Positions 1 to 8,487 of a stretch of 64,000 nt of DNA are shown in pieces; position 1 is the first letter of the stretch, and each line of letters opens with the position of its first letter. The DNA lies in the NCBI RefSeq assembly GCF_008639165.1, contig NZ_CP029197.1, forward strand, positions 4,840,001 through 4,904,000, in the 5' to 3' direction. The translations under genes and the position numbers were made by a program. Source of the DNA: Streptomyces venezuelae ATCC 10712. GTDB lineage: Bacteria; Actinomycetota; Actinomycetes; Streptomycetales; Streptomycetaceae. The notes below the pieces were generated by a model that had not been told where the DNA came from, ran no database searches, and saw only the letters and a program-made list of their open reading frames with translations.

Positions 1-691
1 GCTGCCAGGCGTGGTGGAAGGCGTACTCCACGGCCTCCCGGGAGAGCCGCCGGCGGCCGGACAGCAGATACGTCTGGTGGACGAGGCCGGGCGCCGCGTG
101 CGCGTACAGCGCGTCGAAGGCCTCTTCGGGGGTGAGCCCCGGTACGGCGGGGAGTCCTGGGGCGGCGGGCCGGACCGGTTCGGGAGCCGGAGCCTCGGCC
201 GCCACCGGTTTCAGCCGTTCCTGCGGCCTCGGGTCGGCCCTCCGGGCCGGGGCCGGGGCCGGAGAGGGGGCCTTCGGCGGCTTGGCGGCCCGCTTGGCCG
301 CCGCCCTGGGCCGGACGTCGGCCGGGGGAGCGGGAGCCTGCGCCCGTACGGGTGACGGGGACCGCGGCTTCGCGGGCTTCTCGGCCGCCGGGGGCCTCTC
401 GGCCGCCGCCGGTTTCTCGGACGCCGCCGGCGACGCCGACGACACGGCCGGGTTCTCCGTGGACGGCGGCCCGTCCGGCTCGAAGCTGCCGAGCAGCTTC
501 GCGTACGCCTCGCGTTTGCGGCCGCGGGGGGCCGAGCGCCCGGTCTCCCACGACCTGACCGTGGCCTTCGTGACGCCCATGGCCTCGGCGACCTGCTCCT
601 CGCTCAGGGCGAGGGCCTCTCGCAACCTGCGCCGCTCCTTCGGGGTCGGCAGGGTGACGGAGGATGCGGAATCCGCGGTGCTCCGGCTCAT
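1..691 (-). CDS. HTH regulator with sigma-like C-terminal region (partial)
   Basis: The gene runs off the left edge, with 230 codons visible from ATG at 691. Residues about 12-60 form a Cro/Xre-like helix-turn-helix (KERRRLREALALSEEQVAEAMGV.. then SWETGRSAPRG). A long Pro/Ala/Lys-rich linker follows (about 75-170). The last visible part reads ALYAHAAPGLVHQTYLLSG followed by RRRLSREAVEYAFHHAW, which resembles region 2 of ECF sigma factors. It is probably a DNA-binding regulator of the Streptomyces HTH-plus-sigma-like type. It is divergent from the membrane protein gene at 811, with about 120 bp between. The target is unknown. The reading is certain over the visible part, the family call moderate. 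Confidence 0.75.
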   Translation of the reverse strand, partial: MSRSTADSASSVTLPTPKERRRLREALALSEEQVAEAMGVTKATVRSWETGRSAPRGRKREAYAKLLGSFEPDGPPSTENPAVSSASPAASEKPAAAERPPAAEKPAKPRSPSPVRAQAPAPPADVRPRAAAKRAAKPPKAPSPAPAPARRADPRPQERLKPVAAEAPAPEPVRPAAPGLPAVPGLTPEEAFDALYAHAAPGLVHQTYLLSGRRRLSREAVEYAFHHAWQ

Positions 692-810
692 CGGCGTCGA
701 CCTCCCGCAGAGCTTCTCTGGGCGGAAAAGTACATAAGCGTATCTTGAGCGACACAACGGAGGTTTGCCTGTTACGCGGCAAAAGCGCGTGTCGTTGGCA
801 GCATGACCCC

Positions 811-2415
811 GTGACCCATGTGACCGAGCACCCCCTGGTCCACGGCGGTCGTTCCGCCGCGCTCGCCACCGCCTGCGTCCGGGGCGGGGTCGCCGCCGGA
901 CTCGGCCTCGGCGCCCTCGCGGTCCTGGTGACCGCGGCGTGGATCAGCTCCCCGTACCCCGACGGCGGGCCCGGCGGCGCCCTGCACCTGGCCGCCGGGC
1001 TCTGGCTGCTCGCCCACGGCGTCGAGCTCGTCCGCACGGACACCCTGTCGGGCCTGCCCGCCCCGCTCGGCGTCGTCCCGATGCTGCTGTCCGTGCTCCC
1101 CGTCTGGCTGGTCCACCGGGCCGCCCGCGACACCCTCGACGCGGACGACGAGGGTCTCCGGCCGCAGACCTCGCCGAGCGGCGCCGTCGCGGCGGTGGCC
1201 GGGGGATACCTGCTGGTCGCGGCCGTGGTCGTGGTCTACAGCGAGAGCGGACCGCTGGCCGCCGACCTCGTCACCGCGGGACTCTGGCTGCCCGCCGTCG
1301 TCGTCGGCGCGGCGGCGGCCGGCGTCTGGACGGCCCTCGGGCGCCCGCTGCCCGGACAGCGCCAGGCCGCCGTCGCCCTGCGCGCGACGGGGCTCGGGCT
1401 CGTGACGCTGTCGGCCGGCGGCGCGGTCGCCGCGGCGGTCTCCCTCGCCTGGCACGCGCGCGAGGCGCAGGCCGCGTACGCGGGCATCGCGGGCGAGTGG
1501 TCGGGCCGGGTGGCGGTCGTGCTGCTCGTCCTCGCGCTGCTGCCGAACATGGCCGTGTGGGGCGCCGCGTACGGACTCGGGCCCGGTTTCACGCTCGGGA
1601 CGGGTGCTCTGGCGACCCCGCTGGGGCTCGTCGGGGACCCGGCCGTGCCGCCGTTCCCGCTCCTCGCCGCGCTGCCCACCGAGGCGCGCGGTACGTGGGT
1701 GCACGGGGCGATCGCGGCGGTCCCGCTCGCCGCCGCCGTGTTCCAGGGCGGCCGGGTGGGACGCGCGGCGCGGAGCTGGACGGCCAGGGACACGGCGCTG
1801 GCCGCACTGGGCGCCGCCTGGGCCTGCGGGGCGGCCGTCGCCGTCCTCTCGGCCGCGGCGGGCGGTCCGCTCGGCACCGGGCGGCTCTCGGTCTTCGGCC
1901 CGGTGTGGTGGCAGACGGGCGCGGCGACGGTCCTGTGGGGTGCCTGCGTCGGCGTCCCGGTGGCCTTGGGGGTACGGGCCTGGGGCCGCCGGGTACCCCG
2001 CCCGAAACCGCTGCCCGCGCCCGCGCCCGGGGCGGCGGGGGGTGTGGCCGTGGCGGGCCCCGCGGCCGGTCTCGTCCCGTCCGCGACGCCCGCTCCGGAG
2101 GAAGGGTCCCGCCCGGACCCGGCGGCCGGAGCGGCCGGGCAGGTCGGCGCGGATCCGGCCGCCGAAACCCCGGCAAGCACAGGCACGGATCCGGCAGGCA
2201 CGGGCACGGGCGACGCGGATTCCGGCGCGGCCCGGCGCGACGCGCACGTCCCGTACGACGCGTACGACTCCTTCGGACCGTACGGCGACGGCGGCTTCGA
2301 GCCGTACGACTACCTCCCGGCGGCCTGGGAATCCGGCCCGCCGGCCCCGCCGATTCTCCCGGCCCCGCCGACTCCCCCGACCCCGGCCGTCCCGCCGCCC
2401 CCGGACCGGTCCTAG
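811..2415 (+). CDS. Polytopic membrane protein, DUF6350-like
   Basis: A 534-aa integral membrane protein. The first ~400 residues hold about nine hydrophobic segments (for example GLGLGALAVLVTAAWIS near the N terminus and AVVLLVLALLPNMAVWGA mid-protein). They are followed by a disordered Pro/Ala/Gly/Thr tail and a Tyr-rich patch (PYDAYDSFGPYG). The segment SPYPDGGPGGALHLAAGLWL is typical of the actinobacterial family I know as DUF6350, found next to purN in Streptomyces. No function is known. GTG at 811 was chosen because similarity-like sequence starts just after it; GTG at 820 is equally possible. It is convergent with the next gene, with only 4 bp between the stops. Confidence 0.8.
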   Translation: MTHVTEHPLVHGGRSAALATACVRGGVAAGLGLGALAVLVTAAWISSPYPDGGPGGALHLAAGLWLLAHGVELVRTDTLSGLPAPLGVVPMLLSVLPVWLVHRAARDTLDADDEGLRPQTSPSGAVAAVAGGYLLVAAVVVVYSESGPLAADLVTAGLWLPAVVVGAAAAGVWTALGRPLPGQRQAAVALRATGLGLVTLSAGGAVAAAVSLAWHAREAQAAYAGIAGEWSGRVAVVLLVLALLPNMAVWGAAYGLGPGFTLGTGALATPLGLVGDPAVPPFPLLAALPTEARGTWVHGAIAAVPLAAAVFQGGRVGRAARSWTARDTALAALGAAWACGAAVAVLSAAAGGPLGTGRLSVFGPVWWQTGAATVLWGACVGVPVALGVRAWGRRVPRPKPLPAPAPGAAGGVAVAGPAAGLVPSATPAPEEGSRPDPAAGAAGQVGADPAAETPASTGTDPAGTGTGDADSGAARRDAHVPYDAYDSFGPYGDGGFEPYDYLPAAWESGPPAPPILPAPPTPPTPAVPPPPDRS

Positions 2416-2419
2416 CGGA

Positions 2420-3193
2420 CTACTCCCGGACCCCGAAGCCCGCGCGCAGCGGCTTCGGCAGCAGGTCGTTGCAGGCCAGCTGGCCGGCGTGGGTGAGGGC
2501 GTCGTCGCGGCACTCGTAGAAGTCGCGGTAGACGAGCTGCATCGTGAAGCCCACCGCGACGATCATCAGGGCCACGCTCGCCGCGACCAGACCGCTGATC
2601 GCGGCCGTGCGCATCGAGCGGAGCGGGGTCGCCGTGGCGCCCTGACCCGACGGCCGGGCCCCGGGCTGTCCGGACGGCCCCTGCTGCCCCGGCTGTCCCG
2701 AGGGCCGAGACGCCGGGGCGGACGCGGACTGTGATGTCGACGACAGCTCCTCCGGCGGCTTCGGCTTGGCGCGCAGCGAGCTGATCGCCCAGTAGAGGCC
2801 CAGGGCGCCGAGCAGCAGCGCCAGTTCCGGGATCTCGAAGATGGCGAAGAAGAAGGCCCACATGCCGGCGAGGATCGCGTACCGCGCCCGCCGCTGCGCC
2901 GGGTCCGTCGGGTCCCAGCGCAGCCCCTGGCGGCCGGGTCCACCCTGGCCGGGGCCGCCCTCCGGGCCGCCCTGGCCGCCGCCCTGGCGCTCGGGACCGC
3001 GGCCGAAGCCGTCGTCCGACCGGCCGGGCTGGCGCGGGCTCCAGCGGCCGTCGGACGGCCCCGACGATCCCGGGGCCCCGGACGTCTCGTCGTCCGAGCC
3101 CTCCGGTCGCCGCGGCTGCCACGGCTGATCCGGCCTGCCCTCGGGCGGCGGCGCGAACGGGTTGTTGTCGTCCGTGGACTGGCGTTCCGGCAT
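2420..3193 (-). CDS. Pro/Gly-rich membrane protein of unknown function
   Basis: 257 aa, ATG start. Residues 1-100 are Pro/Gly/Asp-rich and disordered. Residues about 105-145 form a long hydrophobic hairpin (MWAFFFAIFEIPELALLLGALGLYW). After a second Ser/Pro/Gln-rich linker, a last helix lies near 205-225 (SGLVAASVALMIVAVGFTMQ). The C terminus carries conserved-looking polar sequence with two Cys (RDFYECRDDALTHAGQLACN). I recognise no enzymatic motif. It lies convergent to the DUF6350-like gene and divergent from purN, so it is probably monocistronic. Confidence 0.75.
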   Translation of the reverse strand: MPERQSTDDNNPFAPPPEGRPDQPWQPRRPEGSDDETSGAPGSSGPSDGRWSPRQPGRSDDGFGRGPERQGGGQGGPEGGPGQGGPGRQGLRWDPTDPAQRRARYAILAGMWAFFFAIFEIPELALLLGALGLYWAISSLRAKPKPPEELSSTSQSASAPASRPSGQPGQQGPSGQPGARPSGQGATATPLRSMRTAAISGLVAASVALMIVAVGFTMQLVYRDFYECRDDALTHAGQLACNDLLPKPLRAGFGVRE

Positions 3194-3458
3194 CTGCTGA
3201 ACGTCTTCCCTCTGTCGTCGTCACGACCACGGCCGCACCCGTGGTCTCCACTGCTGTCCCGTCCGCCGCTGTCTGCCGCGGGCGGCTGTTCTCCGGGCGT
3301 CGAGCCCTGACGCTACCGCCCTGCTCCGCCCCCGTCCCGTGGGGGCCGTCCGGTGTGCCGGTATCGTTGCTGACGGTCGAGCCATTCGTAGGGTTCCCCG
3401 TATCGAGCGGCACGATTCGTTCGTACGACCGTACAAACACCACGGAAAGAGTGACCCA

Positions 3459-4088
3459 GTGGCTGCCGCCCGCCTCGTCGTCCTGGTCTCCGGTTCCGGT
3501 ACCAACCTGCAGGCCCTCCTCGACGCCATCGCCGCGGACCCCGAGGGGTACGGCGCGCGGATCGTCGCCGTCGGCGCGGACCGCGACGGGATCGCCGGTC
3601 TGGAGCGCGCCGAGCGCGCCGGGCTGCCCACCTTCGTCTGCCGGGTCAAGGACCACGCGACCCGCCAGGAGTGGGACCGCGCGCTGACCGAGGCGACCGC
3701 CGCCTACGAGCCGGACCTGGTGGTCTCCGCCGGTTTCATGAAGATCGTCGGCAAGGAGTTCCTCGCCCGCTTCGACGGCCGGGTCGTGAACACCCACCCG
3801 GCCCTGCTCCCCAGTTTTCCCGGTGCCCACGGGGTGCGTGACGCCCTCGCCTACGGCGCGAAGGTCACCGGGTGCACCGTCCACTTCGTCGACGACGGTG
3901 TCGACACCGGCCCGATCATCGCCCAGGGCGTGGTCGAGGTGCGGGACGAGGACGATGAAGCCGCTCTGCACGAGCGCATCAAGGAAGTCGAGCGCTCGCT
4001 GCTCGTCGACGTCGTGGGGCGCCTCGCCCGGCACGGCTACCGCATTGAGGGACGAAAGGTTCATGTCGGTGAACACGGACACCGTTAA
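3459..4088 (+). CDS. purN: Phosphoribosylglycinamide formyltransferase
   Basis: 209 aa. It transfers the formyl group of 10-formyl-THF to GAR, the third step of cytosolic purine synthesis. The N-terminal phosphate-binding loop reads VSGSGTN (residues 10-16). The catalytic Asn-Thr-His is at 111-113 (VVNTHPALLPSFPGAHG), and the catalytic Asp is in DDGVDTGPI near 149. Length is normal for the family. The start is GTG at 3459, with GGAAAGA 8 bases upstream. Its 3' end overlaps purH by 26 bases, so the two are co-transcribed and probably translationally coupled. The 265-bp upstream region carries no riboswitch that I can recognise. Confidence 0.97.
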   Translation: MAAARLVVLVSGSGTNLQALLDAIAADPEGYGARIVAVGADRDGIAGLERAERAGLPTFVCRVKDHATRQEWDRALTEATAAYEPDLVVSAGFMKIVGKEFLARFDGRVVNTHPALLPSFPGAHGVRDALAYGAKVTGCTVHFVDDGVDTGPIIAQGVVEVRDEDDEAALHERIKEVERSLLVDVVGRLARHGYRIEGRKVHVGEHGHR

Positions 4089-5628
4089 GCCCATCCGCCG
4101 CGCGCTGGTCAGCGTCTACGACAAGACGGGGCTCGAAGAGCTGGCCCGCGGTCTGCACGAGGCCGGTGTCGAGCTCGTCTCCACCGGCTCCACCGCCGGG
4201 AAGATCGCCGCCGCCGGGGTGCCGGTCACCAAGGTCGAGGAGCTCACCGGCTTCCCCGAGTGCCTGGACGGCCGCGTCAAGACCCTCCACCCGCGCGTGC
4301 ACGCCGGCATCCTCGCCGACCTGCGCCTGGAGTCGCACCGCGAGCAGCTCGCCGAGCTCGGCGTGGAGCCCTTCGACCTGGTCGTCGTGAACCTGTACCC
4401 GTTCCGGGAGACGGTCGCCTCCGGCGCCACCCCGGACGAGTGCGTGGAGCAGATCGACATCGGCGGTCCGTCCATGGTCCGCGCCGCGGCCAAGAACCAC
4501 CCGTCCGTGGCGATCGTCACCAGCCCCGGGCGGTACGCCGACGTGCTCGCCGCCGTCCAGGCCGGCGGCTTCGACCTGACCGCCCGCAAGCGGCTCGCCG
4601 CCGAGGCCTTCCAGCACACCGCCGCCTACGACGTGGCCGTCGCCTCCTGGTTCGCCGACGACTACGCCGCCGCCGACGACTCCGGCTTCCCGGACTTCCT
4701 CGGCGCCACGTACGAGCGGAACAACGTCCTGCGCTACGGCGAGAACCCCCACCAGGGCGCCGCGCTCTACGTCGACGGCACGGGCGGCCTCGCCGAGGCC
4801 GAGCAGCTGCACGGCAAGGAGATGTCGTACAACAACTACACGGACACCGACGCCGCGCGCCGGGCCGCGTACGACCACGCCGAGCCCTGCGTGGCGATCA
4901 TCAAGCACGCCAACCCGTGCGGCATCGCGATCGGCGCCGACGTCGCCGAGGCCCACCGCAAGGCCCACGCCTGCGACCCGCTGTCCGCGTTCGGCGGCGT
5001 CATCGCCGTCAACCGCCCGGTCTCGGTCGCGATGGCCGAGCAGGTCGCGGAGATCTTCACCGAGGTCATCGTCGCCCCGGCGTACGAGGACGGGGCCGTC
5101 GAGGTCCTCGCCAAGAAGAAGAACATCCGCGTGCTCAAGGCCGAGGGCGCCCCGAGCAACCCGGTCGAGGTCAAGCCGATCGACGGCGGCGCCCTCCTCC
5201 AGGTCACCGACCGCCTCCAGGCCGACGGCGACGACCCGGCGAATTGGACCCTGGCGACCGGCGAGGCCCTGTCGGCGGACGAGCTCGCCGAGCTCGCCTT
5301 CGCCTGGAAGGCCTGCCGCGCGGTCAAGTCCAACGCGATCCTGCTCGCCAAGGACGGCGCCTCGGTCGGCGTCGGCATGGGCCAGGTCAACCGCGTCGAC
5401 TCCGCGAAGCTCGCGGTCGAGCGGGCCGGCGAGGAGCGCGCCCGCGGCTCGTACGCGGCCTCGGACGCCTTCTTCCCCTTCCCCGACGGCCTGGAGATCC
5501 TCACCGCGGCCGGCGTGAAGGCGGTCGTCCAGCCGGGCGGCTCGATGCGCGACGAGCTGGTGGTCGAGGCGGCGAAGAAGGCGGGCGTGACGATGTACTT
5601 CACGGGCACCCGTCACTTCTTCCACTGA
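4063..5628 (+). CDS. purH: Bifunctional AICAR formyltransferase/IMP cyclohydrolase
   Basis: 521 aa, the last two steps of IMP synthesis. The N-terminal MGS-like cyclohydrolase domain (about 1-190) shows RALVSVYDKTGLEELA and STGSTAGKIAAAGV. The C-terminal AICAR transformylase carries the catalytic Lys-His in IKHANPCG (K281, H282), with LSAFGGVIAVNR and RAVKSNAILLA downstream. ATG at 4063 lies inside the end of purN and is preceded by GAGGGACGAAAGG. The full length is intact. It is followed directly by a strong terminator, so purN-purH forms a two-gene unit. Confidence 0.98.
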   Translation: MSVNTDTVKPIRRALVSVYDKTGLEELARGLHEAGVELVSTGSTAGKIAAAGVPVTKVEELTGFPECLDGRVKTLHPRVHAGILADLRLESHREQLAELGVEPFDLVVVNLYPFRETVASGATPDECVEQIDIGGPSMVRAAAKNHPSVAIVTSPGRYADVLAAVQAGGFDLTARKRLAAEAFQHTAAYDVAVASWFADDYAAADDSGFPDFLGATYERNNVLRYGENPHQGAALYVDGTGGLAEAEQLHGKEMSYNNYTDTDAARRAAYDHAEPCVAIIKHANPCGIAIGADVAEAHRKAHACDPLSAFGGVIAVNRPVSVAMAEQVAEIFTEVIVAPAYEDGAVEVLAKKKNIRVLKAEGAPSNPVEVKPIDGGALLQVTDRLQADGDDPANWTLATGEALSADELAELAFAWKACRAVKSNAILLAKDGASVGVGMGQVNRVDSAKLAVERAGEERARGSYAASDAFFPFPDGLEILTAAGVKAVVQPGGSMRDELVVEAAKKAGVTMYFTGTRHFFH

Positions 5629-5643
5629 GCCGTACGCACACGG

Positions 5644-5682
5644 GGCGGCCCGCCGGTACCTGGGAGGTACCGGCGGGCCGCC
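5644..5682. terminator. Terminator after purH
   Basis: A perfect 18-bp inverted repeat (5644-5661 and 5665-5682) with a 3-base loop lies 15 bases past the purH stop. No clear T-run follows on the plus strand (GCCGTTTC). Because it lies between purH and the opposite-strand kinase remnant, it can serve both directions. Confidence 0.85.
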
Positions 5683-5730
5683 GCCGTTTCCCGGGTCAGC
5701 AGCTCCCGACCCACCTGACGGCCGTCACCG

Positions 5731-6018
5731 TCAGCCCGCCGCCGGGCAGCGCCCCGCGCGCGGCGGCAGGAACTTGAGGGCCGCGCGGGCCGGGAGCTCC
5801 GCCGGCCCTTCCGGGCTCGGTTCCGTGCGCAGGGCCGGGGCCCCCTCCGGGCTCGGTTCCGTACGCCCGGCCGGGGAGCCGCCTCGGCTCGGTTCCGTAC
5901 GCCGGGCCGCGTACACCGTGGCGAAGGCTCCCGATCCGAGGGGGCGCTCGACGGTCCAGCCGCCGACGCGGTAGCCCGCCGGTACCGGGACGGGCGTGCC
6001 CGCACGGGCCGCGCTCAA
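5731..6018 (-). pseudogene. Truncated Ser/Thr protein kinase remnant
   Basis: Only 95 codons remain. After a TTG start that overlaps the FHA gene stop by 4 bases (TTGA), the product has an N-lobe start typical of Hanks-type kinases: GWTVERPLGSGAFATVYAAR (glycine-rich loop). Then comes a repeat-filled insert and ARAALKFLPP, which holds the beta-3 ALK lysine. The protein then stops. The HRD, DFG and rest of the kinase domain are missing, since purH begins its terminator 50 bp away. A 23-codon open stretch in another frame just beyond (ending LTVTAVRWVGSC) could be the original C terminus. I infer an internal deletion. It cannot be an active kinase. Confidence 0.7.
5794..5901 (-). repeat. Three 36-bp coding repeats in the kinase remnant
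   Basis: Three head-to-tail 36-bp units (5866-5901, 5830-5865, 5794-5829 in reading order) encode RTEPSRGGSPAG, RTEPSPEGAPAL and RTEPSPEGPAEL. They sit between kinase strands beta-2 and beta-3, where functional kinases have a short loop. They look like slippage expansion after loss of constraint. Confidence 0.8.
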
Positions 6019-6782
6019 CGGACGCCCCCGGTGACCCAGACCCGCCCGGTGTGGGCGAACGCCACCAGGTCCGCCTCCCGTACGAGGTCGAAGCGGAGCG
6101 CGAGCGAGACCAGGGAGTCCTTCTTGCCGTTGAGGCGGGGGCCCGGGTCCGCCGTGTCGGGGGAGGGCTTCAGGCGGAGCTTCACGGCCAGGTAGTCGAT
6201 GTTCCACTGGACGGCCGCGCGGTTCGCCCCGGGCCAGACGGGGCGGAGGCGCTCCACGATCGCGTCGGCCGTCGGCAGGGGCGCGTGCGGGGCGCCGCGC
6301 AGCCGGGGTTCGCACAGGGCGGCGAGGACGAGGAAGTAGCGCTTGCCGCGGTCGAGCGGGAAGGGGACCGCGGTCGGTTCGCCGTCGTCGGTGTCGTGCG
6401 GGTGTTCCGCGTAGTCGTGGCGGGGCGCCCAGACGCTGAAGTCGACCAGGTCACTGCCCGCGGGCAGGACCACCCGGGAGAACTCGAAGGGCACGGGCGC
6501 GTCGACCCGGCCCGGTGCGATCTTGATGTGCTCCCCGGCGCCCTCCGGGTTCTCGACGACGTACGTCGAGGAGCTGCTGTGGTTGCTCAGCGTCCAGTGG
6601 TTCCCGGTGGCGCCGACCTCGCCCGCCGTACGGGAGACTCCTGGGTGCGGGAGGTCCAGGTGCCGCCGCCCGTCGGCCGCGCGCGGGGCGCCGCGGCCGA
6701 AGTGGAGCCGTTCGCCGGGCGCCAGCCTGATCTGGTCCGCTGAGGTCAGGGCGGGTGCGGGCACCACGATGATGCTGTACAT
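6015..6782 (-). CDS. FHA-domain-like protein
   Basis: 255 aa, ATG at 6782. Residues about 18-75 have the FHA signature: RLAPGERLHFGRG, then LPHPGVSRTAGEV and HWTLSNHSSSSTYVVEN (the GR, S-R and N positions that bind phosphothreonine). The rest is a conserved-looking C-terminal region without a motif I know (AVPFPLDRGKRYFLVLAALC; AAVQWNIDYLAVKLRL). The last part may form a winged-helix-like DNA-binding fold. It is translationally coupled to the downstream kinase gene, now a remnant. The original pair would have been a phosphopeptide reader with its kinase. Confidence 0.8.
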   Translation of the reverse strand: MYSIIVVPAPALTSADQIRLAPGERLHFGRGAPRAADGRRHLDLPHPGVSRTAGEVGATGNHWTLSNHSSSSTYVVENPEGAGEHIKIAPGRVDAPVPFEFSRVVLPAGSDLVDFSVWAPRHDYAEHPHDTDDGEPTAVPFPLDRGKRYFLVLAALCEPRLRGAPHAPLPTADAIVERLRPVWPGANRAAVQWNIDYLAVKLRLKPSPDTADPGPRLNGKKDSLVSLALRFDLVREADLVAFAHTGRVWVTGGVR

Positions 6783-6970
6783 GACGCTTCCTTTCCCCGG
6801 GGTCTGCGCCCGCCAGGCTAGGAAGGTCCGATAAACGAATGCAGAACGTCACGGAGGGTGCCTGGAGCGGCCACACCAACGCCGGGCGACGGCTGCCTGC
6901 GACAGATCCGCCGATCGGGTGGACTCTGGTCTAATGGGTTGCTCTTTTGTCGACCACTGGTAGTGGGGGC

Positions 6971-8428
6971 GTGGTGTTGGACGTACAGAACAGGTCCGCC
7001 GAGGAGGCCGTCACCGGCACTCCGGGCGCCCCCGGCACCGAGCCGGCCGAGGCCCTCCCCCCGGCCCCGCTCCGCCCGTACGTGATCCTCGCGGTCGTCC
7101 TGACCGGTCTGTACTTCCTCTACTCCTGGGTGCAGTACACCCACTTCCGCACCCCCTCCTGGGACCTCGGGATCTTCGGGCAGTCGGTCCGCGCGTACGC
7201 CGAGTTCCGGGCCCCGGTCGTCGACATCAAGGGCCCGGGGTTCCACATACTCGGCGACCACTTCAGCCCGGTCACCGCGCTCCTCGCGCCGCTGTACTGG
7301 GTCTGGTCGTCGCCGGTGTCCCTGCTGTTCGCCCAGGCCGCGCTGTTCGCCTCCGGCGCCGTCGTCGTCGGCCGCACCACCCAGCAGATCCTCGGCAGCC
7401 GGGCCGCCGGCATCGGGCTCGCCCTCGCCTACGGGCTCTCCTGGGGCCTCCAGGAAGCGGTCAAGTCCGACTTCCACGAGATCGCCTTCGCCGTCCCGCT
7501 GCTCGCCCTCACCTGCCGGGCCCTGCTCCTCGGCCGGTGGACCGCCGCCGTCGCCTGGTCGGCCCCGCTCGTGCTGGTCAAGGAGGACATGGGCCTGACC
7601 GTCGCCATGGTCGGCGCCGTCCTGTTCCTGAAGGGTCAGAAGAAGCTCGGCGCGGCCCTCGCGGGCTTCGGCGTGGCGGCCTTCGCCCTGACGGTCCTCG
7701 TCCTCATCCCGGCGGCCAGCCGCGTCGGCGAGTACGACTACTGGTCGAAGATCGAGAAGACCGGCCAGGGCACCGAGACCTCGTTCGTGCAGGTCATCGG
7801 GGACGCGCTGACCTCGGGAGAGCGCTGGGAGATGGTGGTCTTCCTGCTCGGGATCACCGGCTTCCTCGCCCTGCGCTCCCCGCTGATCCTGCTCGTCCTG
7901 CCGACGCTCGGCTGGCGCTTCCTCTCCCAGGACCCGAACCACTGGGGCATGCACTGGCACTACAGCGCGATCCTCATGCCGGTGGTCTTCCTGGCCCTGG
8001 TGGACGGCGTCCGCGCCGTGCGCACCTCGCCGCGCGCCTGGCTCGTCTCGTACGGGAAGGTCGTCGTCCCGGTGGCGACGGCGGTCGCGCTCGTCCTCGC
8101 CGCGAACCTGCCGCTGCGGGAGCTGACGAAGCCGGAGACGTACCGGACGGACGTCCGGGCCGAGCAGGCGCGGGACGCGGTCGCGGCGGTGCCGAAGGGC
8201 GCGAGCGTGGAGACCGACGTCTCGCTCCTCGCCCACCTCACGGCGGACCACCGGGTCTACTGGGTGGGCACGGCCAAGGGCGCCACCCCGGACTACCTCG
8301 CCTTCGACCTGCGTGGCTGGTCGCAGCAGATCACGGACCCCGAGCAGCTGGCTTCGCAACTGCATCCGGAGGCGCGGTACGAGATCACCCACCGCTCGGA
8401 CGGCTTCGCGGTCCTCAAGCGGGTCTGA
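6971..8428 (+). CDS. DUF2079 polytopic membrane protein
   Basis: About 485 aa with some ten hydrophobic segments (PYVILAVVLTGLYFLYSW; LVKEDMGLTVAMVGAVLFL; AILMPVVFLALVDGV). The motif PSWDLGIFGQSVRAYAEF and DHFSP in the first loop are typical of DUF2079 proteins, which resemble GT-C glycosyltransferases. The acidic first loop would hold the catalytic Asp. The C-terminal ~110 residues are extracytoplasmic. The start is uncertain: GTG at 6971 was chosen, TTG at 6947 is in frame. A TAAT-containing -10-like element lies near 6933. It may work on cell-surface glycans, but the substrate is unknown. Confidence 0.85.
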   Translation: MVLDVQNRSAEEAVTGTPGAPGTEPAEALPPAPLRPYVILAVVLTGLYFLYSWVQYTHFRTPSWDLGIFGQSVRAYAEFRAPVVDIKGPGFHILGDHFSPVTALLAPLYWVWSSPVSLLFAQAALFASGAVVVGRTTQQILGSRAAGIGLALAYGLSWGLQEAVKSDFHEIAFAVPLLALTCRALLLGRWTAAVAWSAPLVLVKEDMGLTVAMVGAVLFLKGQKKLGAALAGFGVAAFALTVLVLIPAASRVGEYDYWSKIEKTGQGTETSFVQVIGDALTSGERWEMVVFLLGITGFLALRSPLILLVLPTLGWRFLSQDPNHWGMHWHYSAILMPVVFLALVDGVRAVRTSPRAWLVSYGKVVVPVATAVALVLAANLPLRELTKPETYRTDVRAEQARDAVAAVPKGASVETDVSLLAHLTADHRVYWVGTAKGATPDYLAFDLRGWSQQITDPEQLASQLHPEARYEITHRSDGFAVLKRV

Positions 8429-8436
8429 CGCGCCGG

Positions 8437-8482
8437 ACATGGCTGGGGCCCGGTTCCGTACGGAACCGGGCCCCAGCCATGT
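8437..8482. terminator. 46-bp perfect palindrome, bidirectional terminator
   Basis: Bases 8437-8459 and 8460-8482 are exact reverse complements (23-bp arms, no spacer). They lie between the convergent stops at 8428 and 8488. RNA from either strand would form the same long hairpin, so it most likely ends both transcripts. Confidence 0.85.
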
Positions 8483-8487
8483 GTGGA

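Noticed and set aside
5613..6005. 130-codon frame over the kinase remnant
   Set aside because: Arg-rich reading in a shifted frame, crossing the purH terminator. The kinase-like frame explains the sequence better.
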